A DNA stretch of 64,000 nucleotides, taken from Marinobacterium iners DSM 11526. GTDB taxonomy: Bacteria; Pseudomonadota; Gammaproteobacteria; Pseudomonadales; Balneatricaceae. Below the pieces are notes generated by a model, which was not told the DNA's origin, made no database searches, and saw nothing but the letters and a program-made list of their open reading frames with translations. Location: positions 1-64,000 of the forward strand of contig NZ_FNRJ01000012.1 of the NCBI RefSeq assembly GCF_900107855.1, in the 5' to 3' direction. Of the stretch, positions 50,525-59,423 are shown piece after piece (within the stretch, counting starts at the first letter, position 1; each line of letters begins with the position of its first letter). The position numbers were made by a program, and so were the translations under genes.

Positions 50525-53278
50525 ATGTTTCGTTATATCGCTTTGTTTGCATTAACGCTGTCTGTTCATGCTGTACAGGCTGCAGCGTTACCCGAGCGGA
50601 TGAAAAGTTGGGAGGGTATAACAGAGTACCGTCTGGAAAACGGTATGAGTATCCTGCTGGCTCCTGATGCGACCCAAGGAGTGATCCATGTCGATCTGGT
50701 TTATCTCACAGGCAGCCTGGCCGATCCTGATCAGTTTGGGGGGATGGCACATTTTCTTGAGCACATGATGTTCAAGGGGACTGCACAGCGCACCGGGGAG
50801 CAACTTCTGACTGGGTTACGAGAACGGGGGATTCAATTCAACGCTACGACGAGCTTTGACCGTACGCGTTATTCTGCCATGTTTTCTGCTGACCAAGCGA
50901 AGCTGGACTTTCTTCTGAACCTGGAAGCTGAGCGTATGGACAGCCCGGTCTTCTCTGAGGCAGATATGAGCGCTGAACTGGACGTGATCAGGCAGGAAAT
51001 CGCTCGCGCTCAAAATGATCCGCTTGCGATGCTGGGAGCGCAGATGTCGGCGCAGGCCTGGAGCGGACAGGCCTATGGGCGTTCCGTTCTTGGCCGCTAC
51101 GATGAGTTGCGCAGACTGACTCCCGAAGATCTGCGGCAATTTCATGCTCACTACTATCATCCCAACAATACGGTACTGGTGCTGACAGGTGGCTTTGAGA
51201 TTGAGCCAGCGCTGGCATCGATTACTGAGCACTTTGCGACAATCAGTCCGTCTTCGCACGCTATTAATGTACCCAAACTGCCAAGCCTTCATTATGGCCA
51301 AGGCAAGGCGCGAGTGTATCAGGGGAACCTTAACGTGTTTGCACTGGGGTATGGGTTGCCGTCTAGCTTGGATGAGCACAACGCGATGCTGGCGGTTCTG
51401 GCCGATGTATTGGCTGGTGAGCCCCATGGCAGGCTTTATCGGTCACTGGTGGTGCCGGGAAAGGTGCAGTCGGTTTTTGCATTGCCGCAGCTGTTTCGGC
51501 AGGGAGGGCAATTCATGGTTGGGGCCACATTGGCAAAAGGGCAGTCACATCAGGTGGTACAGCTGATGTTTACGGCACAGCTGGAAGCATTGCTTGAGCA
51601 GCCGGTTACAGCAGATGAGCTGGCGCGCGCCCAGGCCAGTATGCGCTCGCTGAAAGGTTTGATCATGAATGACCCTGCCAGCCTGTCAGACATATTGTCT
51701 GAGTCAGCAGCGTTGGGGGACTGGCAGCTTCAATTACGGAGACTAGCCCGGATTGACGCACTGGAGCTGCAGCAGGTACAGGCAAAGATTGAGTCGCTGC
51801 TGGCGAACAAGAAACCGGTTATGGGCTATCTGCTTACCGAGCAGGAAAACGAGGGTAGAGGTTGGCTGAGTAAAGTCCGTGCCCTGTTGAGTGATGGAGA
51901 CACAACGGTAGCTTCAATAGCCCGCCCGCAGCCTTCCGTTCCCGATGGTGTTGTAACGACGTTGTCGGGTGAGCTGCCCGATCTGGATGAATTCAATGCC
52001 CACATCAGGTCAATAGAACACAGTATTCAGCGTGATGAATTGAGCAATGGCATGAAAGTAGCCTTGCGCCCACTGCCCGGGACCTCAGGCATGGTAAGTG
52101 GTCAGCTGAATCTGCGCTTTGGAGACCAGGGCAGCCTGCGGGGTACGCAGGCGGTATCCAGGCTGACCGGTTTGTTGCTGATGCGGGGTACGCATAACCG
52201 GAGCTATCAGGATGTAGTCGATCGCACAAATCAGCTGGGAGCGGGGTTTTCGGTTGTACCTCAGGGCGGCATGCTGGTTGTACGCTTTGTCAGCCCGGCA
52301 GAGAACCTGGCGGAATTGTTGCAGTTAATCGCTGAAGTTTTGCAGAAGCCCTCGTTTCCGCAGCATGAATTCGAACTGGTCAAACGGCAGCAAAGGCAGG
52401 CGTTGCAAACACCGTCCGACAATCCTGCAGAAGTGGCCCTTGTGGAGCTGCGCCGCCAGACTGAAACTGACTATCCTCAAGGTGATATCCGGCGCTATCT
52501 TGAGCCTGAAGAGATGATCGCGGCTCTTGACGCAGTTACCCGAGATGATGTGGTGCGTTTTCATCAGGACTTTTATGGTGCTCAGCATGGTGAGATCGCC
52601 TTGAGTGGGGATTTTGATTCAGCACAGATAACAGCGACGCTGGACACCCTTTGGGGCAGCTGGATGAGTTTGGCACCCTATCAGCGAATTCTTGCCATGC
52701 ATCGTGATCAACCACCTGTGCGGCGAGAAGTAGATGCTGGTTCAACGGGCGGTCACTATCTTGGGCGCATCTATTTTGCCGCCAATAGTGATACGGAAGA
52801 GGATGCGGAAATTTTCCTGGTCGAGCATATCTTGGGTCGGCATCCGCTGGCTTCGCGTTTGGGCAAGCGCTTGCGTGAACAGGAGCAGCTCACATATGAC
52901 CTGCGCTCATCCATTCGAGTGCCGACGACAGGTGACCATGCCTTTGTCAGCATCCACGGAGATTTTACCGCAGGGCAGGGTGAGCGCTTGGCGAACATTG
53001 TAAAAGAAGAGGTAGCTCGTATAGCCGAGTTTGGTATTACCCAGCACGAACTGGATTTGGCCAAGCGGACGATTCTGAGCGAGCGGCGTCGAGCATTGAA
53101 TAATGATCAAACGATTCTTGGCTTGCTGCCGCGGCAGTTGGCGGAAGGCACCACGATGGAGTCGTGGATCATTCGCAATCAGGAATATACCGAGGCGGGG
53201 CTCGAACAGGTCAATGCAGCAGCTCGTCGCTATTTCAATGCTGCGAAAATGGTTGAAATTATCGCAGGGCCCGAATGA
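50525..53278 (+). CDS. Periplasmic M16 zinc peptidase (insulinase family), double-length
   Basis: A 917-residue exported peptidase. The signal peptide (MFRYIALFALTLSVHAVQAAA) directs it to the periplasm. The first half holds the zinc motif HFLEH at 76-80 in GMAHFLEHMMFKGT and the distal Glu in AELDVIRQEIARAQNDP (about 150-160). The second half is the inactive partner (MKVALRPLPGTSGMVSGQLNLRFGDQGSLRGTQAVSR onward). This size and order match PqqL/FusC-type enzymes, some of which are iron-regulated and degrade imported iron proteins. A Fur-like box lies upstream, but no TonB receptor is adjacent, so that role is only a suggestion. Confidence 0.85.
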   Translation: MFRYIALFALTLSVHAVQAAALPERMKSWEGITEYRLENGMSILLAPDATQGVIHVDLVYLTGSLADPDQFGGMAHFLEHMMFKGTAQRTGEQLLTGLRERGIQFNATTSFDRTRYSAMFSADQAKLDFLLNLEAERMDSPVFSEADMSAELDVIRQEIARAQNDPLAMLGAQMSAQAWSGQAYGRSVLGRYDELRRLTPEDLRQFHAHYYHPNNTVLVLTGGFEIEPALASITEHFATISPSSHAINVPKLPSLHYGQGKARVYQGNLNVFALGYGLPSSLDEHNAMLAVLADVLAGEPHGRLYRSLVVPGKVQSVFALPQLFRQGGQFMVGATLAKGQSHQVVQLMFTAQLEALLEQPVTADELARAQASMRSLKGLIMNDPASLSDILSESAALGDWQLQLRRLARIDALELQQVQAKIESLLANKKPVMGYLLTEQENEGRGWLSKVRALLSDGDTTVASIARPQPSVPDGVVTTLSGELPDLDEFNAHIRSIEHSIQRDELSNGMKVALRPLPGTSGMVSGQLNLRFGDQGSLRGTQAVSRLTGLLLMRGTHNRSYQDVVDRTNQLGAGFSVVPQGGMLVVRFVSPAENLAELLQLIAEVLQKPSFPQHEFELVKRQQRQALQTPSDNPAEVALVELRRQTETDYPQGDIRRYLEPEEMIAALDAVTRDDVVRFHQDFYGAQHGEIALSGDFDSAQITATLDTLWGSWMSLAPYQRILAMHRDQPPVRREVDAGSTGGHYLGRIYFAANSDTEEDAEIFLVEHILGRHPLASRLGKRLREQEQLTYDLRSSIRVPTTGDHAFVSIHGDFTAGQGERLANIVKEEVARIAEFGITQHELDLAKRTILSERRRALNNDQTILGLLPRQLAEGTTMESWIIRNQEYTEAGLEQVNAAARRYFNAAKMVEIIAGPE

Positions 53279-53281
53279 GTT

Positions 53282-53304
53282 GAGGCGACCTGAAAGGCCG
53301 CCTC
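53282..53304. terminator. Bidirectional hairpin between M16 peptidase and trpG
   Basis: GAGGCG-CCT and AGG-CGCCTC pair with one mismatch around GAA, midway between convergent genes. Confidence 0.6.
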
Positions 53305-53311
53305 CTGTGTA

Positions 53312-53974
53312 TCAGGCCTGAAACAGGAAGTTGGCGATCAGTTCTTTGCCGCCTTCGGTGGCGAAGGATTCCGGGTGGAACTGGATGCCGTGGATCGGAT
53401 GTTCACGGTGGCGAACCCCCATGATCTCGAAGTCTCCGCCCTGATGGATGTGGGCGTGGTCGGTGAAACTGTCCACAGGCAGGTCGCCCACCACAGCGGT
53501 CACATCCAGACACTCCGGCAGGCTTTCCGCCTCGGCCATCAGCGAGTGATAGCGCATGATCTCCAGCTGATCCGGGGTATTGGCGAACACGCCTTCCGCG
53601 GTGTGACGGATCGGGCTGATCTTGCCGTGCATTGGCAGCGGTGCCTTCACTACCTTGCCGCCGAATACGTGTACGATGCCCTGCATGCCGAGGCACACTC
53701 CCAGCAACGGGATCTGGGGTCCCAGCTCGCAGATTACCTCGGCACAGACGCCAAAGTAGGCCGGGTCTTCCGGCGAGCCCGGCCCTGGGGAGATGATAAT
53801 GCGATCTGGCGCGGCGGCACGCAGATCGGCCAGGGTTACTTCATCGTTGCGCTTGACCACAATCTCGAAACTGTCGAGACGCCTCTGATGCTGCTCGGTG
53901 CTCAGAATCTCGCCAATATACTGGTAGAGGTTGTAGGTGAAGGAGTCGTAGTTGTCGATGATATAGACCTTCAT
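53312..53974 (-). CDS. trpG: Anthranilate synthase glutamine amidotransferase subunit
   Basis: A 220-residue class I glutamine amidotransferase that supplies ammonia to TrpE. The N-terminus MKVYIIDNYDSFTYNLYQYIGE and PDRIIISPGPGSPEDPAYFG are typical. The catalytic Cys is in IPLLGVCLGMQGIVHVFGG (about 92-110), and the His-Glu pair is in GIQFHPESFATEGGKELIANF. It overlaps trpE by four bases. PabA proteins look alike; the TrpR gene at the head of this operon favours the tryptophan role, but it could serve folate synthesis as well. Confidence 0.88.
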   Translation of the reverse strand: MKVYIIDNYDSFTYNLYQYIGEILSTEQHQRRLDSFEIVVKRNDEVTLADLRAAAPDRIIISPGPGSPEDPAYFGVCAEVICELGPQIPLLGVCLGMQGIVHVFGGKVVKAPLPMHGKISPIRHTAEGVFANTPDQLEIMRYHSLMAEAESLPECLDVTAVVGDLPVDSFTDHAHIHQGGDFEIMGVRHREHPIHGIQFHPESFATEGGKELIANFLFQA

Positions 53975-55362
53975 GCCTCATCCTCCGCAATAAACTGGTC
54001 CAGAACCTTCTTGGTGCCGGCGAACTTGCGCCGAATCTCTTCGTATTCGTCCTCCGGGTTGGAGTCATAGACGTTGCCGCCACAGGTCTGCACGTAGGCG
54101 TTCTCGCCGTTGGCGAACACGGTGCGGATCGGGATGGCGAAGGTACAGTCACCGTTGAACGAGAAGTGGCCGACAGCACCGCCGTAAGGACCACGGCCGT
54201 CCGATTCCAGATCATCAATGATCTTCATCGCCTCGATCTTGGGCGCACCGGTCAGAGTTCCGGCAGGGAAGTTGCTGGCCAGCGCCGAGAACATGTCGTG
54301 ATCTTCAGAAATAATGCCGACGATCTCGCTGGAGATGTGCTGCACGTGGCTGAACCGCTTGATATCCATCAGGCTGCGTACCTTTACCGTGCCGAAGCGG
54401 GCCACGCGGCCTATGTCGTTGCGGTGCAGGTCCACGATCATGTTGTGCTCGGCGATCTCTTTCGGATCGTTCAGCAGAGCACGGGCGTATTGGGTGTCTT
54501 CCACCGCGTTGGCACCACGCTTGGTGGTACCGGCCAGCGGGAAGGTTTCCATTTCGCCCTGACGCAGACGGAACAGCAGTTCCGGGCTGGCGCCGATCAG
54601 CTTCTGCTCGCCGAATTTGACGTAGTACATCTGCGGCGAGGGATTCACCTCGCGCAACTGTTCGTACAGGTTGATGCTGTCGCCTTCCAGACGGAAGCGC
54701 TTCTTGAAGCCCACCTCGCACTGGAAAATCTTGCCGTCGATGATGTCCTGCTTCACCTTCATCACCGCAGCGGCATGCTCGGCCTGGGTCATGGTTTCGC
54801 CCATGGGCGTCACCGTCAGCGGGCCGTTTTCCACTGCAGGTTCGGCCAGAATCTGCTCGATCATCGCCATGCGGCTGTCATCATAGTGGAAATAGATGAC
54901 CTCGCCGGTCATTTTGTCGAGAATCAGACCATCCTTGAACACGCCGAAACGGAACACATCGAACATGTCGCTGTGCTGCAGGTTCAGGCTTGGCTCAAAG
55001 TAGTTCATGCAGTCGTAGCCGATATAGCCGGTCAGGCCGCCGGCATACTTCCGCGAGATGATGTTCTGCGGCACGATCTCGCGCAGCAGATAGTAGGGGT
55101 TGTCACTGGCGTAGCTTTGTACTTCACCGTCGCGGCCCTGCACATGCAACTCGCCTTCGGTGGCCCAGAGGATCTGCTCCGGATCAAAGCCGATGATGGA
55201 GTGGCGCGAGATGAAGCTCTCTTCGCCCAGTGACTCCAGCATGAAGCAGTTGTCGAAGCGTTTCTCAATCTTCTTGAACAGACCAAAGAAGTCGATGTCT
55301 GCCGCCAGTGTGACGTAATGTGGCTTGCGCGGCAGTGTTATGCGGGCCGGTTTCTGGCTCAT
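53971..55362 (-). CDS. trpE: Anthranilate synthase component I
   Basis: A 463-residue chorismate-using enzyme; with TrpG it makes anthranilate from chorismate. Landmarks are CFMLESLGEESFISRHSIIGF (feedback-site LLES-like stretch, about 40-60), GGLTGYIGYDCMNYFEP, FPLAGTTKRGANAVEDTQYARALLNDPKEIAEHNMIVDLHRNDIGRV, FPAGTLTGAPKIEAMKIIDDLESDGRGPYGGAVGHFSFNGDCTFAIPIRT and YVQTCGGNVYDSNPEDEYEEIRRK. The length is normal for free TrpE. It overlaps trpR by four bases upstream and trpG downstream, so the regulator is made with the first enzyme of its own pathway. Confidence 0.88.
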   Translation of the reverse strand: MSQKPARITLPRKPHYVTLAADIDFFGLFKKIEKRFDNCFMLESLGEESFISRHSIIGFDPEQILWATEGELHVQGRDGEVQSYASDNPYYLLREIVPQNIISRKYAGGLTGYIGYDCMNYFEPSLNLQHSDMFDVFRFGVFKDGLILDKMTGEVIYFHYDDSRMAMIEQILAEPAVENGPLTVTPMGETMTQAEHAAAVMKVKQDIIDGKIFQCEVGFKKRFRLEGDSINLYEQLREVNPSPQMYYVKFGEQKLIGASPELLFRLRQGEMETFPLAGTTKRGANAVEDTQYARALLNDPKEIAEHNMIVDLHRNDIGRVARFGTVKVRSLMDIKRFSHVQHISSEIVGIISEDHDMFSALASNFPAGTLTGAPKIEAMKIIDDLESDGRGPYGGAVGHFSFNGDCTFAIPIRTVFANGENAYVQTCGGNVYDSNPEDEYEEIRRKFAGTKKVLDQFIAEDEA

Positions 55363-55613
55363 GTTAGCCTCTGTTGCTGTTTGATCTTCAGGGCGCGCGC
55401 CCCGCGAGTGACGGTGGCGATACCGACGCCGAGCTGCTTGGCAATCTCCCGCTGCGGCACGCCGGCTTCCAGCATGCGCAGAATCTGCAGCCGGTTGCAG
55501 ACCTCGGTCAGTTCAGCCGGAGTCAGCAGGTCGCGCAGGGCTTCTTCAAGGGAGTCCCGATTCCGCATTTGCAGCAGGTGATCGAGCAGCTCATTCAAGT
55601 GGGTTGTATTCAT
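55359..55613 (-). CDS. trpR: Trp repressor TrpR
   Basis: An 84-residue DNA-binding protein. The helix-turn-helix VPQREIAKQLGVGIATVTRGARALK (about 52-76) matches E. coli TrpR (GAGIATITRGSNSLK), and LTPAELTEVCNRLQILRMLEAG matches its core helices. It binds tryptophan and represses trp genes. It is the first gene of a trpR-trpE-trpG unit with four-base overlaps. Its ATG follows directly after a GTACTAGTAC palindrome typical of TrpR operators and has no clear ribosome site, so it may be made from a leaderless or nearly leaderless message. The tight operon with trpEG is unlike E. coli. Confidence 0.87.
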   Translation of the reverse strand: MNTTHLNELLDHLLQMRNRDSLEEALRDLLTPAELTEVCNRLQILRMLEAGVPQREIAKQLGVGIATVTRGARALKIKQQQRLT

Positions 55614-55623
55614 GTACTAGTAC
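55614..55623. promoter_or_regulatory. TrpR-type operator at the trpR start
   Basis: GTACTAGTAC is a perfect palindrome with the CTAG core of TrpR operators, ending one base before the trpR ATG. Confidence 0.55.
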
Positions 55624-56149
55624 GGTATCACACTGCCAGTGCAGGTCAATTGAAAAGTGATCTGTTCAGCTTCAGACGAAACCGGTTTCAGGAAGCTGAG
55701 CGTTTTGAGGTGGGGCGCCCCGAGCTTTTCGTGTTCAATACGCTTATGTCTGAGAGCCTCGGGCAAGTGATCACAGTAACTAAAAGGAAGCTTACTTCTG
55801 CTCCTGGCCCTTTTGGGACATAAGGCGGTGCCGCGTCCCAAGCGTGCCATCGGCACAAAGCGGTCATTGAGAAGTTTGACGGACCAACGTAAGTTTGACA
55901 GTGGATGATCATGTACTGAGGTTGTCGTGCCTATTTTTCGAAAGGTTAATCACCTGATCATCCAAAATCCTTCAAAGCTACCTTGATAAAAAGGCACATG
56001 CTTGTGGAGCCGCCATGATCACCTCTAGTTCTGTAAATACACTGATCAATACAAGAGCTAAAATTCATTAAAAGACAAATTTTTTCAGTTAATCTTTAAT
56101 TTTTTCAGATTATTTGGTTATGATAACCTAACTGTGTAAACCGTAGGGC
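55624..56149. other. Non-coding boundary of the restriction island
   Basis: About 525 bases without a convincing gene on either strand. It becomes AT-rich from about 55990 (runs of TTTTT and AAATT to 56120), marking the junction between core DNA and the restriction-modification island and holding the likely promoter of the HTH gene. No att repeat or tRNA was found. Confidence 0.55.
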
Positions 56150-56386
56150 ATGGCCATGATACGTTGCCATCTAGCTCGCCTGATGGGGGAGCGAAAAATG
56201 AAGATCTCCGACGTTTTGCGGGAAACTGGCCTGCGTCGGAATACCGTGACCCTGATGTACAAAGAAACAGCGCAAAAGATCGACATCGAGGCTTTGGATA
56301 AGCTCTGCCGCCTGTTTGAATGTGAAGTGGCTGACATGCTGGAGTTCACGGATGAGTCAAAATCAGTAGGCGTAACCCATGACTAA
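56150..56386 (+). CDS. XRE/Cro-type HTH regulator (possible control protein)
   Basis: A 78-residue one-domain regulator: HLARLMGERKMKISDVLRETGLRRNTVTLMYKETAQKIDIEALDKLCRLFECEVADMLEF shows the YozG/Cro-type helix-turn-helix. An internal ATG at 56156 is an alternative start. Its last eight bases overlap hsdR, so it is translated with the restriction subunit. In this position it may act like a C-protein that times restriction after methylation, but type I systems rarely use one, so that role is inferred. Confidence 0.8.
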   Translation: MAMIRCHLARLMGERKMKISDVLRETGLRRNTVTLMYKETAQKIDIEALDKLCRLFECEVADMLEFTDESKSVGVTHD

Positions 56387-59300
56387 AGAGCAACAAATTG
56401 AGCAAGGTTTAATCGCCAGGCTACAAGAACTCAAATACACCTACCGCGATGATATTCGCGACAAGGCTGGCCTGGAGCAGAACTTCCGTAAGAAGTTCGA
56501 AGCTTTAAACCGAGTCAACCTCTCCGACGCAGAGTTCAACCGCCTCCGTGATGAGATCATCACAGCAGATGTCTTCCAGGCCGCTCAGGCGCTACGTGAA
56601 AAGGGTAAATTCACCCGTGAAGACGGTACGCCGTTGGAATATACCCTCGTTAACATCCGTGAGTGGTGCAAGAACGACTTTGAGGTAATTAACCAGCTAC
56701 GCATTAACACAGATAACAGTCATCACCGGTACGACGTAATCCTGCTGATTAACGGTCTGCCGCTGGTACAAATTGAGCTTAAGTCGCTCCAAATTAGCCC
56801 CCGCAGGGCAATGGAGCAAATCGTTGATTATAAAAACGATACTGGCAACGGCTATACCAATACTCTGCTGTGCTTCATGCAATTGTTTATCGTCAGTAAT
56901 GGTAGCGATACGCGCTATTTCGCCAATAACCGCAAAGATCACTTCAGCTTCAATGCTGATGAGCGCTTTCTGCCTATTTATCAGCACGCTGACAAGAGCA
57001 ATAAGAAAATCGCTCATTTGCACGACTTTGCTGATGACTTCCTGGCCAAATGCACCTTGGGTCAGCTGATCAGCCGCTATATGGTGTTGGTACAAAGCGA
57101 GCAGAAGATGCTCATTATGCGCCCCTACCAAATCTATGCCGTAAAGGCCATTGTGGATGCAATTCACCAGAACCGTGGTAATGGCTATATTTGGCACACT
57201 ACAGGCTCGGGTAAAACGCTCACGTCCTTCAAAGCCTCCACGCTACTGAAAGATAACCCAGATATTGAAAAGTGCCTGTTCGTGGTCGATCGTAAAGACC
57301 TCGACCGCCAGACGCGTGAAGAATTCAACAAGTTTCAGGAAGGATGCGTTGAGCAAAACACCAATACCGAAGCGCTGGTACGCCGCATGCTATCGGAAGA
57401 CTATGCCGACAAGGTGATTGTCACCACCATTCAAAAGCTCGGTTTGGCGCTGGATGAAAACAGCAAGCGCAACAAAGCGCAGCAGAAAAACGGCAAGCAA
57501 ACTTACAAAGAGCGCTTGGAGTCACTGCGCGATAAACGCGTGGTCTTTATCTTTGACGAATGCCACCGCTCTCAGTTTGGTGAAAATCATCAGGCTATTA
57601 AAGAATTCTTCCCAAAAGCACAGCTATTTGGTTTTACCGGTACACCAATTTTTCCTGAGAATGCGACTTATATCCGTGTCGATAATGCAGTCGAAGGAGC
57701 TCCTGCTGATAAAGCAGTTGCATATGATTTAACTACAGAAAAGATCTTCGAGAAAGAACTGCACGCCTATACCATCACTCACGCTATTGAAGACAAAAAT
57801 GTATTGGGTTTCCACATCGATTATTTTGGAAAAGGCAGTAGCAAGGAAGATGGCAAAGATGGGCAAGCAAAGCCCAAGAAAAAAGAACTGCCACCACCTG
57901 AAGCGGTAGTAAAAGCAATTTTCGATAAACATGACAGCGCCACTAATCAGCGCCGATTTAATGCCCTGTTAGCGACAGCATCTATCAATCAGGCCATTGA
58001 GTACTTTGAGCTCTTTAAGAGTTTACAGGCGCAAAAAAAGGTAGAAGATGAAAATTTTGAGTCGTTGCATATTGCTTGTGTTTTTTCGCCACCAGTAGAA
58101 GGCAATAAAGATGTGCAGCAGTTGCAAGAAGATTTAGCAACTGAAAAAGAAGACAATAAAAAAGACCCGGAAGAAAAGAAAAAAGCGCTTAGAGAAATTA
58201 TTGCCGACTACAATGCGCAGTACGGCACCAATCACAGTATTAATGAGTTTGATCTTTACTATCAGGATGTGCAACAGCGCATCAAAGACCAAAGATACAG
58301 CAATGCCGATTACCCACGTGAAAACAAAATCGACATCACCATAGTGGTCGACATGCTGTTAACTGGCTTCGACTCTAAATACTTAAATACCCTCTATGTG
58401 GATAAAAACCTGAAATATCACGGCCTTATCCAAGCCTTTTCGCGCACTAACCGGGTTCTGAATGATACTAAGCCCTGGGGGAATATTCTTGATTTCCGTT
58501 TTCAGGAGGATCAAGTCAATCAGGCCATTAAGAGATTTTCAGACAATAAAGACGAAAACGAAGCACGGGAAATCTGGTTGGTCGATCCGGCTCCTAAAGT
58601 CGTTGAGGCCTTCCAGAAAAAGGTGGATGAATTGCAAACCTTTATGGAGTCCAAAGGCTTAACCTGCAAACCATCCGAGGTTCATAACCTCAAGGGTGAT
58701 ACCGCCAAGGCCGAGTTTATCAATCACTTTAAAGAAGTGCAGAAGCTTAAAACTCAGTTAGAGCAATACACCGATCTGGATGAAGAAAGCAAAGCCACTA
58801 TCGAGCAAAAGCTACCAACAGATACCCTGCGTGGCTTTAAAGCCATTTACCTCGACACAGCCATGGAGCTAAAGCGCAAGCAAGGGAAAAGTGATGACAA
58901 CGAAGCGGCGGTGGAGCAACTGGAATTTGATTTGGTGCTGTTTGCCTCCAGCATTATTGATTATGACTACATCATGGGGCTGATCGCCAAATCCACCCAA
59001 AAGACTGGCAAGCAGAAAATGACTCGCCAGCAACTGATCGACCTGATCAGCGCTAATGCCAATTTGATGGAAGAGCGCGAAGACATTATTGCGTACATCA
59101 ATAGCCTGAAGGCAGGTGAAGCGCTAAATGAAAAGCAAATCCGCGAAGGCTACCAGGCTTTTAAAGCGCAGAAAGCCGCGCAGGTATTAACGCAAATAGC
59201 TGAGAAACATGGACTGCAAACCCCAGCGCTGCAAGCTTTTATAGACGGTATTCTGGATCGTATGATCTTCGATGGGGAACAACTCACCGACCTGTTGGCC

Positions 59301-59423
59301 CCCTTAGAGCTGGGCTGGAAAGCGCGTCGCGTGGCGGAGCTGGCTTTAATGGAAGATTTGGTGCCTTACCTGCAAAAACAGGCCGAGGGGCGAGAGATTT
59401 CGGGATTAGATGCCTATGAGTAA
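56379..59423 (+). CDS. hsdR: Type I restriction enzyme R subunit
   Basis: A 1014-residue DNA translocase-nuclease. The N-terminal nuclease region has the PD-(D/E)xK-like residues in HHRYDVILLINGLPLVQIELKSLQISPRRAMEQI (about 115-150). The motor has Walker A in GYIWHTTGSGKTLTSFKAS (about 270-285), the DEAH-box-like VVFIFDECHRSQFGE, and GFTGTPIF. Later helicase motifs include DITIVVDMLLTGFDSKYLNTLYVDKNLKYHGLIQAFSRTNR. The C-terminal helices bind the methylase core. It is full length with no frameshift and overlaps hsdS. Confidence 0.96.
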   Translation: MTKEQQIEQGLIARLQELKYTYRDDIRDKAGLEQNFRKKFEALNRVNLSDAEFNRLRDEIITADVFQAAQALREKGKFTREDGTPLEYTLVNIREWCKNDFEVINQLRINTDNSHHRYDVILLINGLPLVQIELKSLQISPRRAMEQIVDYKNDTGNGYTNTLLCFMQLFIVSNGSDTRYFANNRKDHFSFNADERFLPIYQHADKSNKKIAHLHDFADDFLAKCTLGQLISRYMVLVQSEQKMLIMRPYQIYAVKAIVDAIHQNRGNGYIWHTTGSGKTLTSFKASTLLKDNPDIEKCLFVVDRKDLDRQTREEFNKFQEGCVEQNTNTEALVRRMLSEDYADKVIVTTIQKLGLALDENSKRNKAQQKNGKQTYKERLESLRDKRVVFIFDECHRSQFGENHQAIKEFFPKAQLFGFTGTPIFPENATYIRVDNAVEGAPADKAVAYDLTTEKIFEKELHAYTITHAIEDKNVLGFHIDYFGKGSSKEDGKDGQAKPKKKELPPPEAVVKAIFDKHDSATNQRRFNALLATASINQAIEYFELFKSLQAQKKVEDENFESLHIACVFSPPVEGNKDVQQLQEDLATEKEDNKKDPEEKKKALREIIADYNAQYGTNHSINEFDLYYQDVQQRIKDQRYSNADYPRENKIDITIVVDMLLTGFDSKYLNTLYVDKNLKYHGLIQAFSRTNRVLNDTKPWGNILDFRFQEDQVNQAIKRFSDNKDENEAREIWLVDPAPKVVEAFQKKVDELQTFMESKGLTCKPSEVHNLKGDTAKAEFINHFKEVQKLKTQLEQYTDLDEESKATIEQKLPTDTLRGFKAIYLDTAMELKRKQGKSDDNEAAVEQLEFDLVLFASSIIDYDYIMGLIAKSTQKTGKQKMTRQQLIDLISANANLMEEREDIIAYINSLKAGEALNEKQIREGYQAFKAQKAAQVLTQIAEKHGLQTPALQAFIDGILDRMIFDGEQLTDLLAPLELGWKARRVAELALMEDLVPYLQKQAEGREISGLDAYE

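Noticed and set aside
54166-55233. Plus-strand ORF (355 codons) opposite trpE
   Set aside because: It lies fully inside trpE in antisense; no ribosome site or family resemblance.
55617-55912. Small minus-strand ORFs between trpR and the restriction island
   Set aside because: They overlap each other in different frames and lack ribosome sites.
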